DNA of 64,000 bases from Nostoc sp. 'Peltigera membranacea cyanobiont' N6 (GCF_002949735.1 NZ_CP026681.1:2480001-2544000), one strand, 5' to 3'. Positions 7,702 through 16,881 are shown, numbered from the stretch's first letter. The notes: generated from the letters alone by a model not told the origin. Translations and numbers: made by a program.

Positions 7702-8958
7702 ATGCTGAAAAAGTTGCTGATAGCTGCTACAGGAGCAGTATTTATTGCTTTTGGAGTTGGAGAAGCTTCAGATGCAGCAAGCTTAAGTGTCATAGCCAGT
7801 GGCCTTAATGGCCCACGGGGACTGACCTTTGGCCCTGACGGATCTCTGTACGTTACAGAAGCGGGTACAGGGGGTGCAGGAGCGTGCATTCCTGCACCTG
7901 GAGGTAGCGGACTGACCACGTGTTATGGTGCAACTGGTGCTGTGACACGTATTAAAAATGGCACTCAAGAACGTGTAGTTACAGGTCTTCCATCCCTGGC
8001 AACATCTATTCCACAACTACCTGTTAGTTTTGATGCTACCGGTCTTCACGACATTCAATTTGATTCGACAGGTAAAGCTTATGTAGTTGTTGGTTTGGGT
8101 TCAACTCCAGAAGAACGCGATAATGTACTGAAAATTCCTGACTTCGGCCAACTCATTAAAATTGATCGGCTTAACGGTAGGTCATCGTGGACAAGGTTGG
8201 CCGATTTGGCTGCCTATGAGGGTTTATACAATCCTGATAATACAGGTTCAAATTTATATAATCCCTCCCAAAATACCATTGATAGTAACCCCTATTCTTT
8301 TTTAATTCAGGGAGACACTGCTTATATCCTTGATGCAGCCGCCAACGACCTTTTTAAAGTAAAAACAGATGGGAGTGATTTAACTGCGATATCTATATTT
8401 CCTGAGCGGGCTGTGACTGACCCTGTTACAGGTAAAACTATTGGAATGCAATCAGTACCGACTGCGATCGCATCTGACCCTGATAATGCATTATATGTAG
8501 GAGAATACACTGGGTATCCCAATCCAGATAATGCAGCACGGATCTTTAAAATTGGCTCCGACAATAAGCTTGTGGTTTACGCTGATGGTTTCACCCAAAT
8601 AGTTGATCTTGCTTTTGATAATCAGGGCGGATTATATGTCCTAGAATTTGCCTCTAGTTCACTAATTTCTGCAAACGCGATTCCTTCTGGTGCTTTGATC
8701 TATGTAGCTCCTAATGGCGATTGTAAAACTATCGCCAGTGATGGGTTATTGTTCCCTACTGCTTTAGCCCTTGGTTCTGATGGTGATATTTATGTTTCCA
8801 ACAAAGGTTATCTTTCAGGACAAGGTGAGATTGTTCGGATTTTAGTCCCTGAACCTAGTTATACAGGAAGTATTTTAGCTTTTGGTATTTTCATTACAGG
8901 TTCGCAGTTATTACGTAAACATAAATTAAGCACTCCAGTCAAAAGCTGTGTTGAGTGA
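7702..8958 (+). CDS. ScyD/ScyE-family beta-propeller protein with PEP-CTERM tail
   Basis: 418 residues: signal peptide (MLKKLLIAATGAVFIAFG, cleavage near SDAAS), then repeated blade-like motifs (GPRGLTFGPDGSLYVTEAG, GLHDIQFDSTGKAYVVVG, ALALGSDGDIYVSNKG) like the ScyD/ScyE NHL-type proteins first noted in scytonemin loci. The C-terminus has VPEPSYTGSILAFGIF plus basic residues (RKHK), a PEP-CTERM sorting signal for exosortase processing. A GGAG site lies before the ATG. It lies 26 bases after the HopA1 gene, so it may be in the same transcript. It is expected outside the cytoplasmic membrane. Its link to peptide production is positional only. Confidence 0.75.
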   Translation: MLKKLLIAATGAVFIAFGVGEASDAASLSVIASGLNGPRGLTFGPDGSLYVTEAGTGGAGACIPAPGGSGLTTCYGATGAVTRIKNGTQERVVTGLPSLATSIPQLPVSFDATGLHDIQFDSTGKAYVVVGLGSTPEERDNVLKIPDFGQLIKIDRLNGRSSWTRLADLAAYEGLYNPDNTGSNLYNPSQNTIDSNPYSFLIQGDTAYILDAAANDLFKVKTDGSDLTAISIFPERAVTDPVTGKTIGMQSVPTAIASDPDNALYVGEYTGYPNPDNAARIFKIGSDNKLVVYADGFTQIVDLAFDNQGGLYVLEFASSSLISANAIPSGALIYVAPNGDCKTIASDGLLFPTALALGSDGDIYVSNKGYLSGQGEIVRILVPEPSYTGSILAFGIFITGSQLLRKHKLSTPVKSCVE

Positions 8959-9010
8959 TTCTTGAAAATAACCTTTTACAAAGACAAATTCAGCTAATCT
9001 GGCAGCAGTG

Positions 9011-9156
9011 CTGACTTTTCACGGGATCTGGAAAACCTCTCTCTAAATCTCTCTCCTACAAGGAGAGAGACTTTGAATTTTCCCCCTTCCCGTTTCGGTA
9101 AGGGGGCTAGGGGGTTAGGTCAATCGTTAGCTTTTCCACATAACGTGAAAAGTCAG
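9011..9156. mobile_element. MITE with IS4-like ends and 10-bp target duplication
   Basis: The ends CTGACTTTTCACG (left) and its inverse (right, through AAGTCAG at 9156) extend imperfectly to GGAAAA. The element is flanked by the direct repeat GGCAGCAGTG at 9001-9010 and 9157-9166. It is 146 bp with no gene. The ends match those of the element at 22865-24020, so it is a non-autonomous relative. It lies between the 7702 gene and precursor 5. Confidence 0.7.
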
Positions 9157-9272
9157 GGCAGCAGTGCCAGATTTTTTTGAAGTTATTTGGTGAAATGATA
9201 TAACAGTAAATTCGTTAACTCTTCTGATGGACTTGTCGGTATTTTCTATCAATTCAATTTTATACTAAGCAA

Positions 9273-9297
9273 GGGATATAAATGTATTTTTTATGTC
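9273..9297. promoter_or_regulatory. GGGATATAAA / TTTATGTCC inverted pair before precursor 5
   Basis: GGGATATAAA (9273-9282) faces TTTATGTCC (from 9290) as an imperfect inverted repeat about 140 bases before the 9433 start. It is the same arrangement as at 2711-2735 before precursor 2. Confidence 0.35.
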
Positions 9298-9432
9298 CAT
9301 TTACTTAAATAGAATCTCTAGATATCTCAATTTATTTATGGCACAATATTTGCAGAGATAAGGAATTCAATTTAATGAATTTCGGTAATCTATTCCCTAC
9401 CAAGAATTACTCAAAATTATCAGGAGATTAAA

Positions 9433-9648
9433 ATGGCTTCTATTGCAATTATTGATTTGCGTCCCGCTGGTGCAGATTTATTTGCTGGTTCGGAAAATTT
9501 CATGAGTGATGTAGTTGATTACGAACTAAATACAGTGAACGGTGGTCTTACACCTTTTGTAATTTGGGGTGTAGCTATCGCGTCAGAATATGTAATCGGT
9601 GCTTTTGCTGTTGGTGTTGGTGCTGGAGTTTATACAGCACTGAAATAA
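9433..9648 (+). CDS. RiPP precursor peptide 5
   Basis: 71 residues with a strong AGGAG site 8 bases before the ATG. The leader MASIAIIDLRPAGADLF...DYELNTVNGG (GG at about residues 37-38) belongs to the MSxIxI family. The core of about 33 residues starts LTPFVIWGVAIASEYV and is Gly/Ala/Val-rich and membrane-like (GAFAVGVGAGVYTALK). It has two Thr, one Ser and no Cys. The bacteriocin-like, amphiphilic core resembles class II bacteriocins cleaved and exported by C39 ABC transporters. It is followed after 63 bases by a paralogue. Confidence 0.7.
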   Translation: MASIAIIDLRPAGADLFAGSENFMSDVVDYELNTVNGGLTPFVIWGVAIASEYVIGAFAVGVGAGVYTALK

Positions 9649-9711
9649 TTATTGCTTTTACTGTTAGCGTTGCAACTGGAATATATACAACATTTAAGTG
9701 AGGACAAAAAT

Positions 9712-9906
9712 ATGGCTACAATTCGCATTGAACAATTAAGTGCAGGCTTTGAACTCATTGCTGACGAAGAAACATTTTTGGATGAACTTACCGATAGTGA
9801 CTTAGACTTTACTAAAGGTGGAACTTCCCCAGTTATTGTGACCACTCTAATAGCGTTCTCTGCGGGTTATGGTGTAGGTAGAGCAGTGACTGAACTTTTC
9901 AAGTAA
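9712..9906 (+). CDS. RiPP precursor peptide 6
   Basis: 64 residues from the ATG at 9712, preceded by GTGAGGAC. The leader MATIRIEQLSAGFELIADE...DSDLDFTKGG (GG at about residues 36-37) parallels peptide 5. The core TSPVIVTTLIAFSAGYGVGR continues to about 27 residues with four Thr, two Ser and no Cys. The N-terminal T-S and V-T-T clusters are plausible dehydration sites. Tandem duplication with peptide 5 and different cores is typical of exported-peptide families. Confidence 0.7.
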   Translation: MATIRIEQLSAGFELIADEETFLDELTDSDLDFTKGGTSPVIVTTLIAFSAGYGVGRAVTELFK

Positions 9907-10351
9907 CCTTTGATATCATAATCAAAGCTTATTTTTATTGTAACCGTTCAGGGGGGTACGAAGTTAATAGCGGAATGGCACTATCAAGCCCTTGAATTGG
10001 AGGAAGCGAGACTAAATCATCCGAAAAATTGGTCTCTAACACCAATTCTCTATGAAGATGCACAGAATAAAACACTTGAGACTCCATGCCAGACAAGGGA
10101 ATTATTCTATGCAGTCCCAGATAGATTTGGTATAAGCCTTATTCTATCTTTGCCCTCATCAACGGTTACGTTCCCTGACTGTCTTATTGGTATATAACCA
10201 TTCATTTGAAAGCTTGAATCCTACTAAAATCGTTAGTGGATAAGCTTATATATACTGATTAGACAGTTAGGGGTTACGTTACCATTTCCTAAAAATGCTA
10301 AATAATTAATAGCAGGAGGTATGAAAGTTGAAATTAGAGATAAAATAAATT
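9907..10351. other. intergenic region with degraded coding remnant
   Basis: A stretch around 9965-10045 reads AEWHYQALELEEARLNHPKNWS, resembling a transposase C-terminus, with no intact gene. AGGAGGT at 10314-10320 is a strong ribosome-binding site, but the frames after it stop quickly (a 17-codon ATG frame at 10321; a 6-codon TTG frame at 10328 that is in phase with the next gene across a TAA). A start-proximal stop mutation in the following membrane protein is possible. Confidence 0.3.
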
Positions 10352-10678
10352 TTGGCTTCTGTTTTTCGAGTAAATAAATACTTGACTGGAAATTTTTTTT
10401 TACCCAAAGATGTAAAATTTATGTTCAATAATCGTTTGAACTCTGTAGATATAACAATTCCCTTATTTATAATTATGGGAATTACACAAATAGTTATTGG
10501 TAATTATGTTACTGCTGGTATATGGTTAATAATAGCTTTAGGACAATTTGTAGTACCTAGAGTGGGAGTTGCTAATTTAAATCAATTGCATCGACCTGAA
10601 GTAATATTTGTATGGTTGATGGTTGCAACATTGACCTGTTTAGTTATCTATCAAATTTATAGAGATGTGGTATTTTAA
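10352..10678 (+). CDS. small membrane protein, possible immunity or accessory factor
   Basis: Up to 108 residues from TTG 10352; ATG 10421 (MFNNRLNSVDITIPLF) is the alternative and gives 85 residues. Three hydrophobic helices: about IPLFIIMGITQIVIG, YVTAGIWLIIALGQFVV and VIFVWLMVATLTCLVIY. It is positioned after the two bacteriocin-like peptides and before the convergent export operon. Small multi-helix proteins in this position are often immunity proteins, but this is inference. No family recognised. Confidence 0.5.
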   Translation: MASVFRVNKYLTGNFFLPKDVKFMFNNRLNSVDITIPLFIIMGITQIVIGNYVTAGIWLIIALGQFVVPRVGVANLNQLHRPEVIFVWLMVATLTCLVIYQIYRDVVF

Positions 10679-11006
10679 ATTAGAGGTTGTTTAGATATCT
10701 TTACCAGTACTAACTCAATACTCTTTGGATAGTAATTATTTGAAGTATATTTCACATAGGCTCAGAATGACGATTAAATGAGTAGTATTAGCACCAACTT
10801 ATGCTCAAATAGATAATAATCATATTTGATTTTTGAAAATATACTGACACTGAAAAGCCCGTTTTATGAGGGTTTAATTTGAACTAATGTTGACAAATCA
10901 GACAGGAGTACTATAGTCAAATTATAGTTAAGATAAAAAATTATTCCACTTATAAATTGAGTGAGATAATTTTTATTTTTCAGTTACCAGCACTTCTGTA
11001 ATTGAC

Positions 11007-11741
11007 TCAAACTGATAATAATCCAGTTATAGATTCAGTTTTTTCCTTGAGCCATCCAGAGAATAATTCTGTAAGTATTTTAGTACGTATCTTGTCATCC
11101 AACTGGGAGTCAATTATTTCTTCTATAAGTATGATATGTACACCAGAAGATGTCACGATTGGCTTGATAAGCTGTGGTGGTTTAGCAGCAAATACTGCGG
11201 CAGAAATCTCTGGTTTCAAATCTTTGCGGTATACTATTCCTTGATATCCACCTTTTCTGCGTAATTCCTTATCCTGGATGTATTTGTGAGCAACATCATA
11301 AAAACTTATCTCACCTTCTTTAATCGCATAGAAAAGTTCTATTGCCAAGTCTTCATCATCCAAGACAACCTCATACATTACCACACCAACATAGTCTAGT
11401 TGATGTTCAAAGAAATAAGGTTCGATTTTATCTGTGAATAGATGTTGGTTTAACTTCCCAACAAGCATACCGTTATAGACAATTTTTTCAAAATCATCTA
11501 AGGACAATCCATGTTTTTCTAGCCATTTCCAAGTATCTTCAGCACTGGTGAGTTTATTCATTAAGCGGAATAAGTCTGCTGCTTTTTGTAATTCTTCTGT
11601 TTCCACTGTGATATTAGCTTCTTCAAGGGTAGATATAATTACCTTGCGGCTAACAATCTGCTCAACTATCTCAGGAATTTTACAAGATAACTTGACCTGT
11701 TGAAGAATATCTTCGTTGGTAATAGTGATAGTTTGTAACAT
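11007..11741 (-). CDS. PpiC-type peptidyl-prolyl isomerase of the export operon
   Basis: 244 residues: a helical N-terminal SurA-like region (about 1-105) then a parvulin-type rotamase domain (about 110-225: a YDVAHKYIQDKELRRKGGYQ-like region, then ISAAVFAAKPPQLIKPIVTSSGVHIILIEE). No signal peptide, unlike classical SurA. It is the last gene of the - strand operon after HlyD and the C39 ABC transporter. Cyanobacterial C39/HlyD operons often carry such a PpiC protein; a role in presenting or folding the precursor is inferred. Confidence 0.75.
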   Translation of the reverse strand: MLQTITITNEDILQQVKLSCKIPEIVEQIVSRKVIISTLEEANITVETEELQKAADLFRLMNKLTSAEDTWKWLEKHGLSLDDFEKIVYNGMLVGKLNQHLFTDKIEPYFFEHQLDYVGVVMYEVVLDDEDLAIELFYAIKEGEISFYDVAHKYIQDKELRRKGGYQGIVYRKDLKPEISAAVFAAKPPQLIKPIVTSSGVHIILIEEIIDSQLDDKIRTKILTELFSGWLKEKTESITGLLSV

Positions 11742-11832
11742 TATATATTTTACCTAATTTTGGTTAACACAATTAAAAATGAGAGAATAAGTCATTCAAA
11801 CACGCTTTGCAAACGCAGTGAGGAGGGATTTT

Positions 11833-13356
11833 CTACAATTTCACCCCACCCTGCTGCAACTTCTTAAACGGGTCTAGCAGAAAATCAATAATCCGACGCT
11901 GACGGACAATTACCTCAGCTGTTGCCGTATCCCCAGGATGCAAAGGAATACACTTATTAGCTGAGGGAAGACAATTTTGTTTGAGAGCAATTTCTAAGTC
12001 ATAAGCTGCTACCTTTCCATTAGGTGTATCCACGTCTATCGTAGTAGGAGAAATCTGCGCTAAATTGCCTTCTATTACTCCGTAATCCTGAAAGGGATAA
12101 GCATCAAATTTTAACTTTACTGGCAATCCTTTTCGCAAAAAACCACTCTCAGTTGTCGCCATTTGCGCCCGAATTATTAAAGGCGAACCTTGGGGTGCAA
12201 TTTCTGCAATCATTGTTCCTGGCTGCACTACAGACCCCGCCCGTTGTATTGGTAACTGAAAGACTCTACCATTCACGGTGGCTCTCAACTCTCGTTGTCC
12301 TAACTGAAATTTTAACGAAACAATCTGACTTCTACTCTGAGCAATTTCTGCCTGAAGCGTAGTAATTTCTGTATCCAAATTCTTCTGTTGCTCATCAATT
12401 TTTAGCAGAGCCAGTTTGCTGGAACGAGTCAAGGTCTGATAACTTCTTTCCTGTTCTTTAAGTCGTAACTGTGCCTGCTCAATATCTGCATTTGCTTGGC
12501 GAATAGTTCGCTCATAACTACTCTGTTGTTCTACCAAACGTAGTTTAGCTTGCTGAATATCTGACTGATTTTGTTCGTATAACTGTTGCTTGTTTTTAGC
12601 TATATCTTGCTTTTCGACAAGATTAATTTCTGGAACAACCCCTGACTGCCAAAGACTGTGATAGCGTTCAACTTCTCGCTCGGTACTCGCTAAACTACTG
12701 TTTACTAACCTATTTGCTGTTTGATTATGCTCAAGAGTTTGCCGCGCCTGATTTACTTGAGCTAATTTTTCGTCTTTCTGTAAATCATAAGAATTTCTAA
12801 GAGCATTCATATTTTGTCGCGCTTGGTCAATTTGAGCCTGCTTTTCTAACTCTTGAGATTGGTTTTGTTGCTGTTGAGTTGTCAAAGATACAACTAACTG
12901 ACTTTTAGATGAATTTAACTGAGAAAGTCGATTTAATTGCCCCTCCAATTTATCCTGTGCCTGTCGCAATTCCGCCTTAGCTAATTCCGATTCCAATACC
13001 AATAAAGTTTGTCCAACTTTAACCGAATCACCCTCTTTTACGCGAATTTCGGCAACAGTACCCGCTACGGCAGCATCCAGCCTAACTGTCTTTCCCCTTG
13101 GCTCCATTCGCCCTGTTGCCGTACCTGTTTCATCCACTTTAGATAGCATCGCCCAAGGTAAAATGATCGATACAAATACCACCAAAAAATACAGTAGTCC
13201 CCTTGTCCAAACCTGCGGTAAGCTATCAAGTAAATCCTTGGTTGCGTCAGCCCAATCTTCAGTTGATCTAACTGGTGTTTGCTCCCTTAAAACTTCTTCG
13301 CTCTCTTCTACCTCATAGATTTGGGTTTTAACTCTTCCATTCAATGTGTTTGGCAT
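11833..13356 (-). CDS. HlyD-family membrane-fusion protein
   Basis: 507 residues from the ATG at 13356, which has TTAGGAAAA before it; a TTG 15 codons upstream is less likely. One membrane helix (GLLYFLVVFVSIILPW) near the N-terminus, a lipoyl-like half (AEIRVKEGDSVKVGQTLLVLE), long coiled-coil arms with repeated QxxL/Q-rich heptads, the second lipoyl half (LRATVNGRVFQLP), and a beta-barrel region (AAYDLEIALKQNC; HPGDTATAEVIVRQRR). It bridges the inner-membrane C39 ABC transporter to an outer-membrane channel. No TolC-type gene is in the window, so a distant one must serve. The start is about 70 bases from the transporter stop, in one operon. Confidence 0.9.
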   Translation of the reverse strand: MPNTLNGRVKTQIYEVEESEEVLREQTPVRSTEDWADATKDLLDSLPQVWTRGLLYFLVVFVSIILPWAMLSKVDETGTATGRMEPRGKTVRLDAAVAGTVAEIRVKEGDSVKVGQTLLVLESELAKAELRQAQDKLEGQLNRLSQLNSSKSQLVVSLTTQQQQNQSQELEKQAQIDQARQNMNALRNSYDLQKDEKLAQVNQARQTLEHNQTANRLVNSSLASTEREVERYHSLWQSGVVPEINLVEKQDIAKNKQQLYEQNQSDIQQAKLRLVEQQSSYERTIRQANADIEQAQLRLKEQERSYQTLTRSSKLALLKIDEQQKNLDTEITTLQAEIAQSRSQIVSLKFQLGQRELRATVNGRVFQLPIQRAGSVVQPGTMIAEIAPQGSPLIIRAQMATTESGFLRKGLPVKLKFDAYPFQDYGVIEGNLAQISPTTIDVDTPNGKVAAYDLEIALKQNCLPSANKCIPLHPGDTATAEVIVRQRRIIDFLLDPFKKLQQGGVKL

Positions 13357-13428
13357 GATTTTTCCTAATATCAATTTCGGATTTGGGATGTAGGGAGACA
13401 AGAAAAGCTTCCTCCTTGTCCTCTTGTT

Positions 13429-16158
13429 TCAACCTGCAACACCCAACTGCTGATGATTGAGATAAAAATAATGTCCCCGCTTTGCCATCAACTCTTGGTG
13501 AGTCCCACTCTCAATCAACACGCCGCGATCTAGCACTAAAATCAAATCTGCATTCCGCACAGTTGAAAGGCGATGGGCGATTACTAAGGTGGTTCTGTCC
13601 TTAAGGATTGTGTTTAAATTTGTCTGAATAATCCTTTCTGACTCTGCATCTAAATGGGAAGTCGCTTCATCCAAAACCAAGAGTTTGGGATTGCCTAACA
13701 ACGCCTTTGCGATCGCAATTCTTTGTCGCTGTCCTCCAGACAACATCCCCCCTCCTTCACCAATCTGGCTTTCATAACCCATAGGTAATTTTTTAATAAA
13801 CTCATCAGCACCCGCTAATCGCGCCGTTTCAATAATTTCTACCAAAGTTGCCCCAGGATGTGCCAAGCTAATATTTTCCCGAATCGTTCCGCCAAACAAA
13901 AAAGTATCTTGGTCAACTACCCCAACCTGTTCGCGGAGAGAACGCAACGAAAGACTGGTAATATCATGCCCATCAATCAATACCTTGCCATCGGTGGGGG
14001 GATATAACCCCAAAACTAGCTTAGAAATCGTGGTTTTCCCCGAACCACTCCGCCCCACTAGGGCAACCATTTGCCCACTCTGTATTTCAAAACTGAGATT
14101 TTCCAAAACGTTGATATCACTTTCGGGGTGATAGCGAAATGTCACGTTGTCAAAGCGAATATTACCTTGAATTGGTGGTAAAGATTGCCGCGCCTGATGC
14201 TGCAAATCCTCTTCTGGTTCCGCATCCAACACATCATTAATGCGTTCCACTGCAATCACGACTTCTTGCAATTGATTCCATAAAACTGTTAATCGTTGGA
14301 AGGGTGTAATAATATTTCCCAACAACATATTAAATGCCACCAATTGCCCAATAGTTAGCTCATTGTGAATAACTTGGTACGCCCCAAACCACAGCAAAAG
14401 GGTAGTTACCAGTGCTTCAATTGTGTTGCTGAATATTTGTAAGCGATTGCTGATAATTTGCCCAGAAAAGTTAGCTTTTACTTCTTTACTTAATAACTCT
14501 TCCCAGTGCCAACGCACTGTCTGTTCCACGGCTGTGGATTTAACTGTTCGCACACCAGAAAGGGCTTCAATCAGATAGCTACTTTCCTTAGCAACAGCAT
14601 TAAAGATTTCCCTAGAAATCTTTTGTAAAAAAGGTGTGGCAATCAATGCTAATAAAAAGAAAGGCGGTACAATCACCAATACCAACAATGCCATTTTCCA
14701 GCTATACCAAAACATCAATCCTAAATAGATAAAGACAGTGACTAAATCTAGTAGGATGGACAATGCCTCACCAGATAAGAAGCGTTGGATTTTGCGGTTT
14801 TCCTGTACACGAGAGATAATATCCCCCACATAACGGGACTCAAAGTAACTCAAGGGTAGCCGCAGGGTATGGCGAATAAATCCGACAATTAGTGCTAAAT
14901 CGATCTTATTGGCCGTGTGGTCTAACAAATATTGCCGCAACCCTGTCATCGCTACACGGAATAAACTAAAAATCAGCAACCCTAACCCCACTGCTGTTAA
15001 GGTTAGTTCAGAACGTTGTACTACTACGCGGTCTAAAATTAGTTGGGTAAATAAGGGGGTAACAAGTCCAAATATCTGGATAAATACCGAGGCAATAAAT
15101 ACTTCTAGCATCACTAAAGAGTGAGGCTTCATCAATTCAAAGAATTGCCAAAAGGGAGTTGTAGTTTCTTTAGCATCCTTTAACCAAGCTGTGGGTTGCA
15201 GCAGCAGTGTATAGCCAGTCCAGTTGGCTTTAAAATCTTGGTGGCTGAGGCTGCGTTGCCCAATGGCGGGGTCGGCCACAATGACGTATTTGGGGGTAAT
15301 TTCGTAGACGACAATGTAATGTTTGCCTTCCCAGTGAGCGATCGCAGGCAATTTTTGCTTGGCCAATTGGTCAAGACTCGCTTTCACCGGTCGCGTCGCA
15401 AATCCAATACTTTCTGCCGCCGACGATAACCCCCGCAACGATGAGCCATTGCGGTCAACATTGGCGATATCCCGCAAGCGATTTACACTAAAGTTTTTCC
15501 CCCAATAGCGAGACACCATCACTAAACAAGCTGCACCGCAATCCGATCCACTTTGTTGGGCAAAAAACGGATAGCGCCGAATTACACGTTGCAATAAATG
15601 CCCGACTCGCTGCGTGGAGTTGGGAAAGTAGGCTTTGTTAATCTTTTTTTGGCGTGGCTCTACTGCTGGCGTTGACAAAATCTTTGTTTCGTGCAGCCGT
15701 TTGGAGTCCGATGGCAGTACTGAGGGGTTATCTGAGTCCAGTTGTGGCGGATTACGGGATAGGGCTTTAGCCCATAAATGCTCCCGAATTTGGGGATATT
15801 TAGCCATTAGGGGCCACAATATTTCACCCGGAACAAAGCATAGTTGCAAATTGACTGAAGCCCTTGCTGCATAAGCTCTGAAGTCATCCTCCTTAAACAA
15901 GGTAAATTCCCCAAATGAGTCTCCCGTCTCTAAAGTGGCGATTAACTCATCGGCGTTATCTAGTAACCTGACTTTGCCAGCAATCGCAATATATATACCA
16001 GCTTGACCATCAGTTGCTTGCCAGAATTTGCCGACTTTTGGGTTGATAAATTTAACTTGTTGAAGACAGTGTTGAAATTCCTCTGTTGAAAGAGAATACC
16101 CCAGAGTTTTGTTGAACTGTTCGAGAGAAACTAACTGAGCAGATATATCTTGCGCCAT
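13429..16158 (-). CDS. C39-peptidase ABC exporter with cyclic-nucleotide-binding-like N-terminus
   Basis: 909 residues. Residues about 20-135 form a cNMP-binding-like domain (ETGDSFGEFTLF). C39 peptidase at about 195-330 with catalytic Cys207 in SGSDCGAAC and His in GKHYIVVYE. Six-helix transmembrane domain at about 345-640. Nucleotide-binding domain with GRSGSGKTT, MLSGGQRQR and LLVLDEATSHLDAES. It cuts double-glycine leaders and pumps the cores across the inner membrane, the obvious exporter for the six peptides. The extra N-terminal domain is common in cyanobacterial members and suggests ligand control. Its start lies inside the end of the HTH gene, so translation may be coupled. Confidence 0.92.
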   Translation of the reverse strand: MAQDISAQLVSLEQFNKTLGYSLSTEEFQHCLQQVKFINPKVGKFWQATDGQAGIYIAIAGKVRLLDNADELIATLETGDSFGEFTLFKEDDFRAYAARASVNLQLCFVPGEILWPLMAKYPQIREHLWAKALSRNPPQLDSDNPSVLPSDSKRLHETKILSTPAVEPRQKKINKAYFPNSTQRVGHLLQRVIRRYPFFAQQSGSDCGAACLVMVSRYWGKNFSVNRLRDIANVDRNGSSLRGLSSAAESIGFATRPVKASLDQLAKQKLPAIAHWEGKHYIVVYEITPKYVIVADPAIGQRSLSHQDFKANWTGYTLLLQPTAWLKDAKETTTPFWQFFELMKPHSLVMLEVFIASVFIQIFGLVTPLFTQLILDRVVVQRSELTLTAVGLGLLIFSLFRVAMTGLRQYLLDHTANKIDLALIVGFIRHTLRLPLSYFESRYVGDIISRVQENRKIQRFLSGEALSILLDLVTVFIYLGLMFWYSWKMALLVLVIVPPFFLLALIATPFLQKISREIFNAVAKESSYLIEALSGVRTVKSTAVEQTVRWHWEELLSKEVKANFSGQIISNRLQIFSNTIEALVTTLLLWFGAYQVIHNELTIGQLVAFNMLLGNIITPFQRLTVLWNQLQEVVIAVERINDVLDAEPEEDLQHQARQSLPPIQGNIRFDNVTFRYHPESDINVLENLSFEIQSGQMVALVGRSGSGKTTISKLVLGLYPPTDGKVLIDGHDITSLSLRSLREQVGVVDQDTFLFGGTIRENISLAHPGATLVEIIETARLAGADEFIKKLPMGYESQIGEGGGMLSGGQRQRIAIAKALLGNPKLLVLDEATSHLDAESERIIQTNLNTILKDRTTLVIAHRLSTVRNADLILVLDRGVLIESGTHQELMAKRGHYFYLNHQQLGVAG

Positions 16159-16777
16159 AAATGTCAGAATCTTTTCCTATTTTTGCAAAATTCAGAGGTA
16201 AAAATTCAGAATTATCTGGAATAGCTGCCGATTTGAGGTCAGCAATCAATATTTTGGAACCTTTAGCCTGCTCAATGCTGTTTACTTCTGAATTACTGGG
16301 TTTGGGTCGTGTGGATAATCCCATCTGTTTGAGCAGTCGCTTGATATGGCGATCGCTCACCTCAATTCCCAATTCTTTCGCCAGATGTTTCGCAAGCCAG
16401 TTTGCTGTCCACCGACGAAAACCATAGCCATGATCGCGAGGACAAGTATTAAGCAGTTCTTTCAAACGTTCTAAATACTGGTCATTTACTGCCTTCGGGC
16501 GACCAATGGGGCAATCTTGCCATTGGTGTCCCATCCCAGTTCGGGCTATGTGTGTCCAATGTCTTGCTGTTGCTGCACAACATCCCAAGGTTTGACAAAT
16601 CTCTGTTTGAGTTTTCCCCTCATCTGCCAACAACATGATTTCAATTCGTTGCCGATAGGATTCAAGTAGATTTTTGTGCAAACTTTGTAGTAGCAGCTTC
16701 CTCTGAAATGGTGTTAAATACTTACCACTAGATGCACTTAAGTAGTTGGTTTCAGGTTTTGCTTGGCAATCGAACAT
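16052..16777 (-). CDS. helix-turn-helix protein derived from an IS630-type transposase head
   Basis: 241 residues. An N-terminal HTH (IMLLADEGKTQTEICQTLG, about 47-65) is followed by a second winged/HTH_32-like region (WTANWLAKHLAKELGIEVSDRHIKRLLKQMGLS), as in IS630-type transposase heads, but no DDE domain follows. The last ~35 codons overlap the ABC transporter start in another frame. It heads the export operon, so a role as local regulator is plausible; a long perfect palindrome lies about 105 bases upstream. The C-terminal tail may be wrong if a small frameshift is present near 16160. Confidence 0.6.
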   Translation of the reverse strand: MFDCQAKPETNYLSASSGKYLTPFQRKLLLQSLHKNLLESYRQRIEIMLLADEGKTQTEICQTLGCCAATARHWTHIARTGMGHQWQDCPIGRPKAVNDQYLERLKELLNTCPRDHGYGFRRWTANWLAKHLAKELGIEVSDRHIKRLLKQMGLSTRPKPSNSEVNSIEQAKGSKILIADLKSAAIPDNSEFLPLNFAKIGKDSDIYGARYICSVSFSRTVQQNSGVFSFNRGISTLSSTS

Positions 16778-16881
16778 AAACGTTGAATTTGTTGGTTTTT
16801 TATAGATTTACAAATCTCCAGCGCTTGATGCGTAATTTTTCAAGCACTTCTAAAGGCTACTCATCAGTGCAGTTTTTATAC

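Noticed and set aside
723..9906. Nif11-type or cyanobactin precursors
   Set aside because: Leaders lack the Nif11 domain and cyanobactin recognition motifs; no YcaO or PatA/G-type genes are present.
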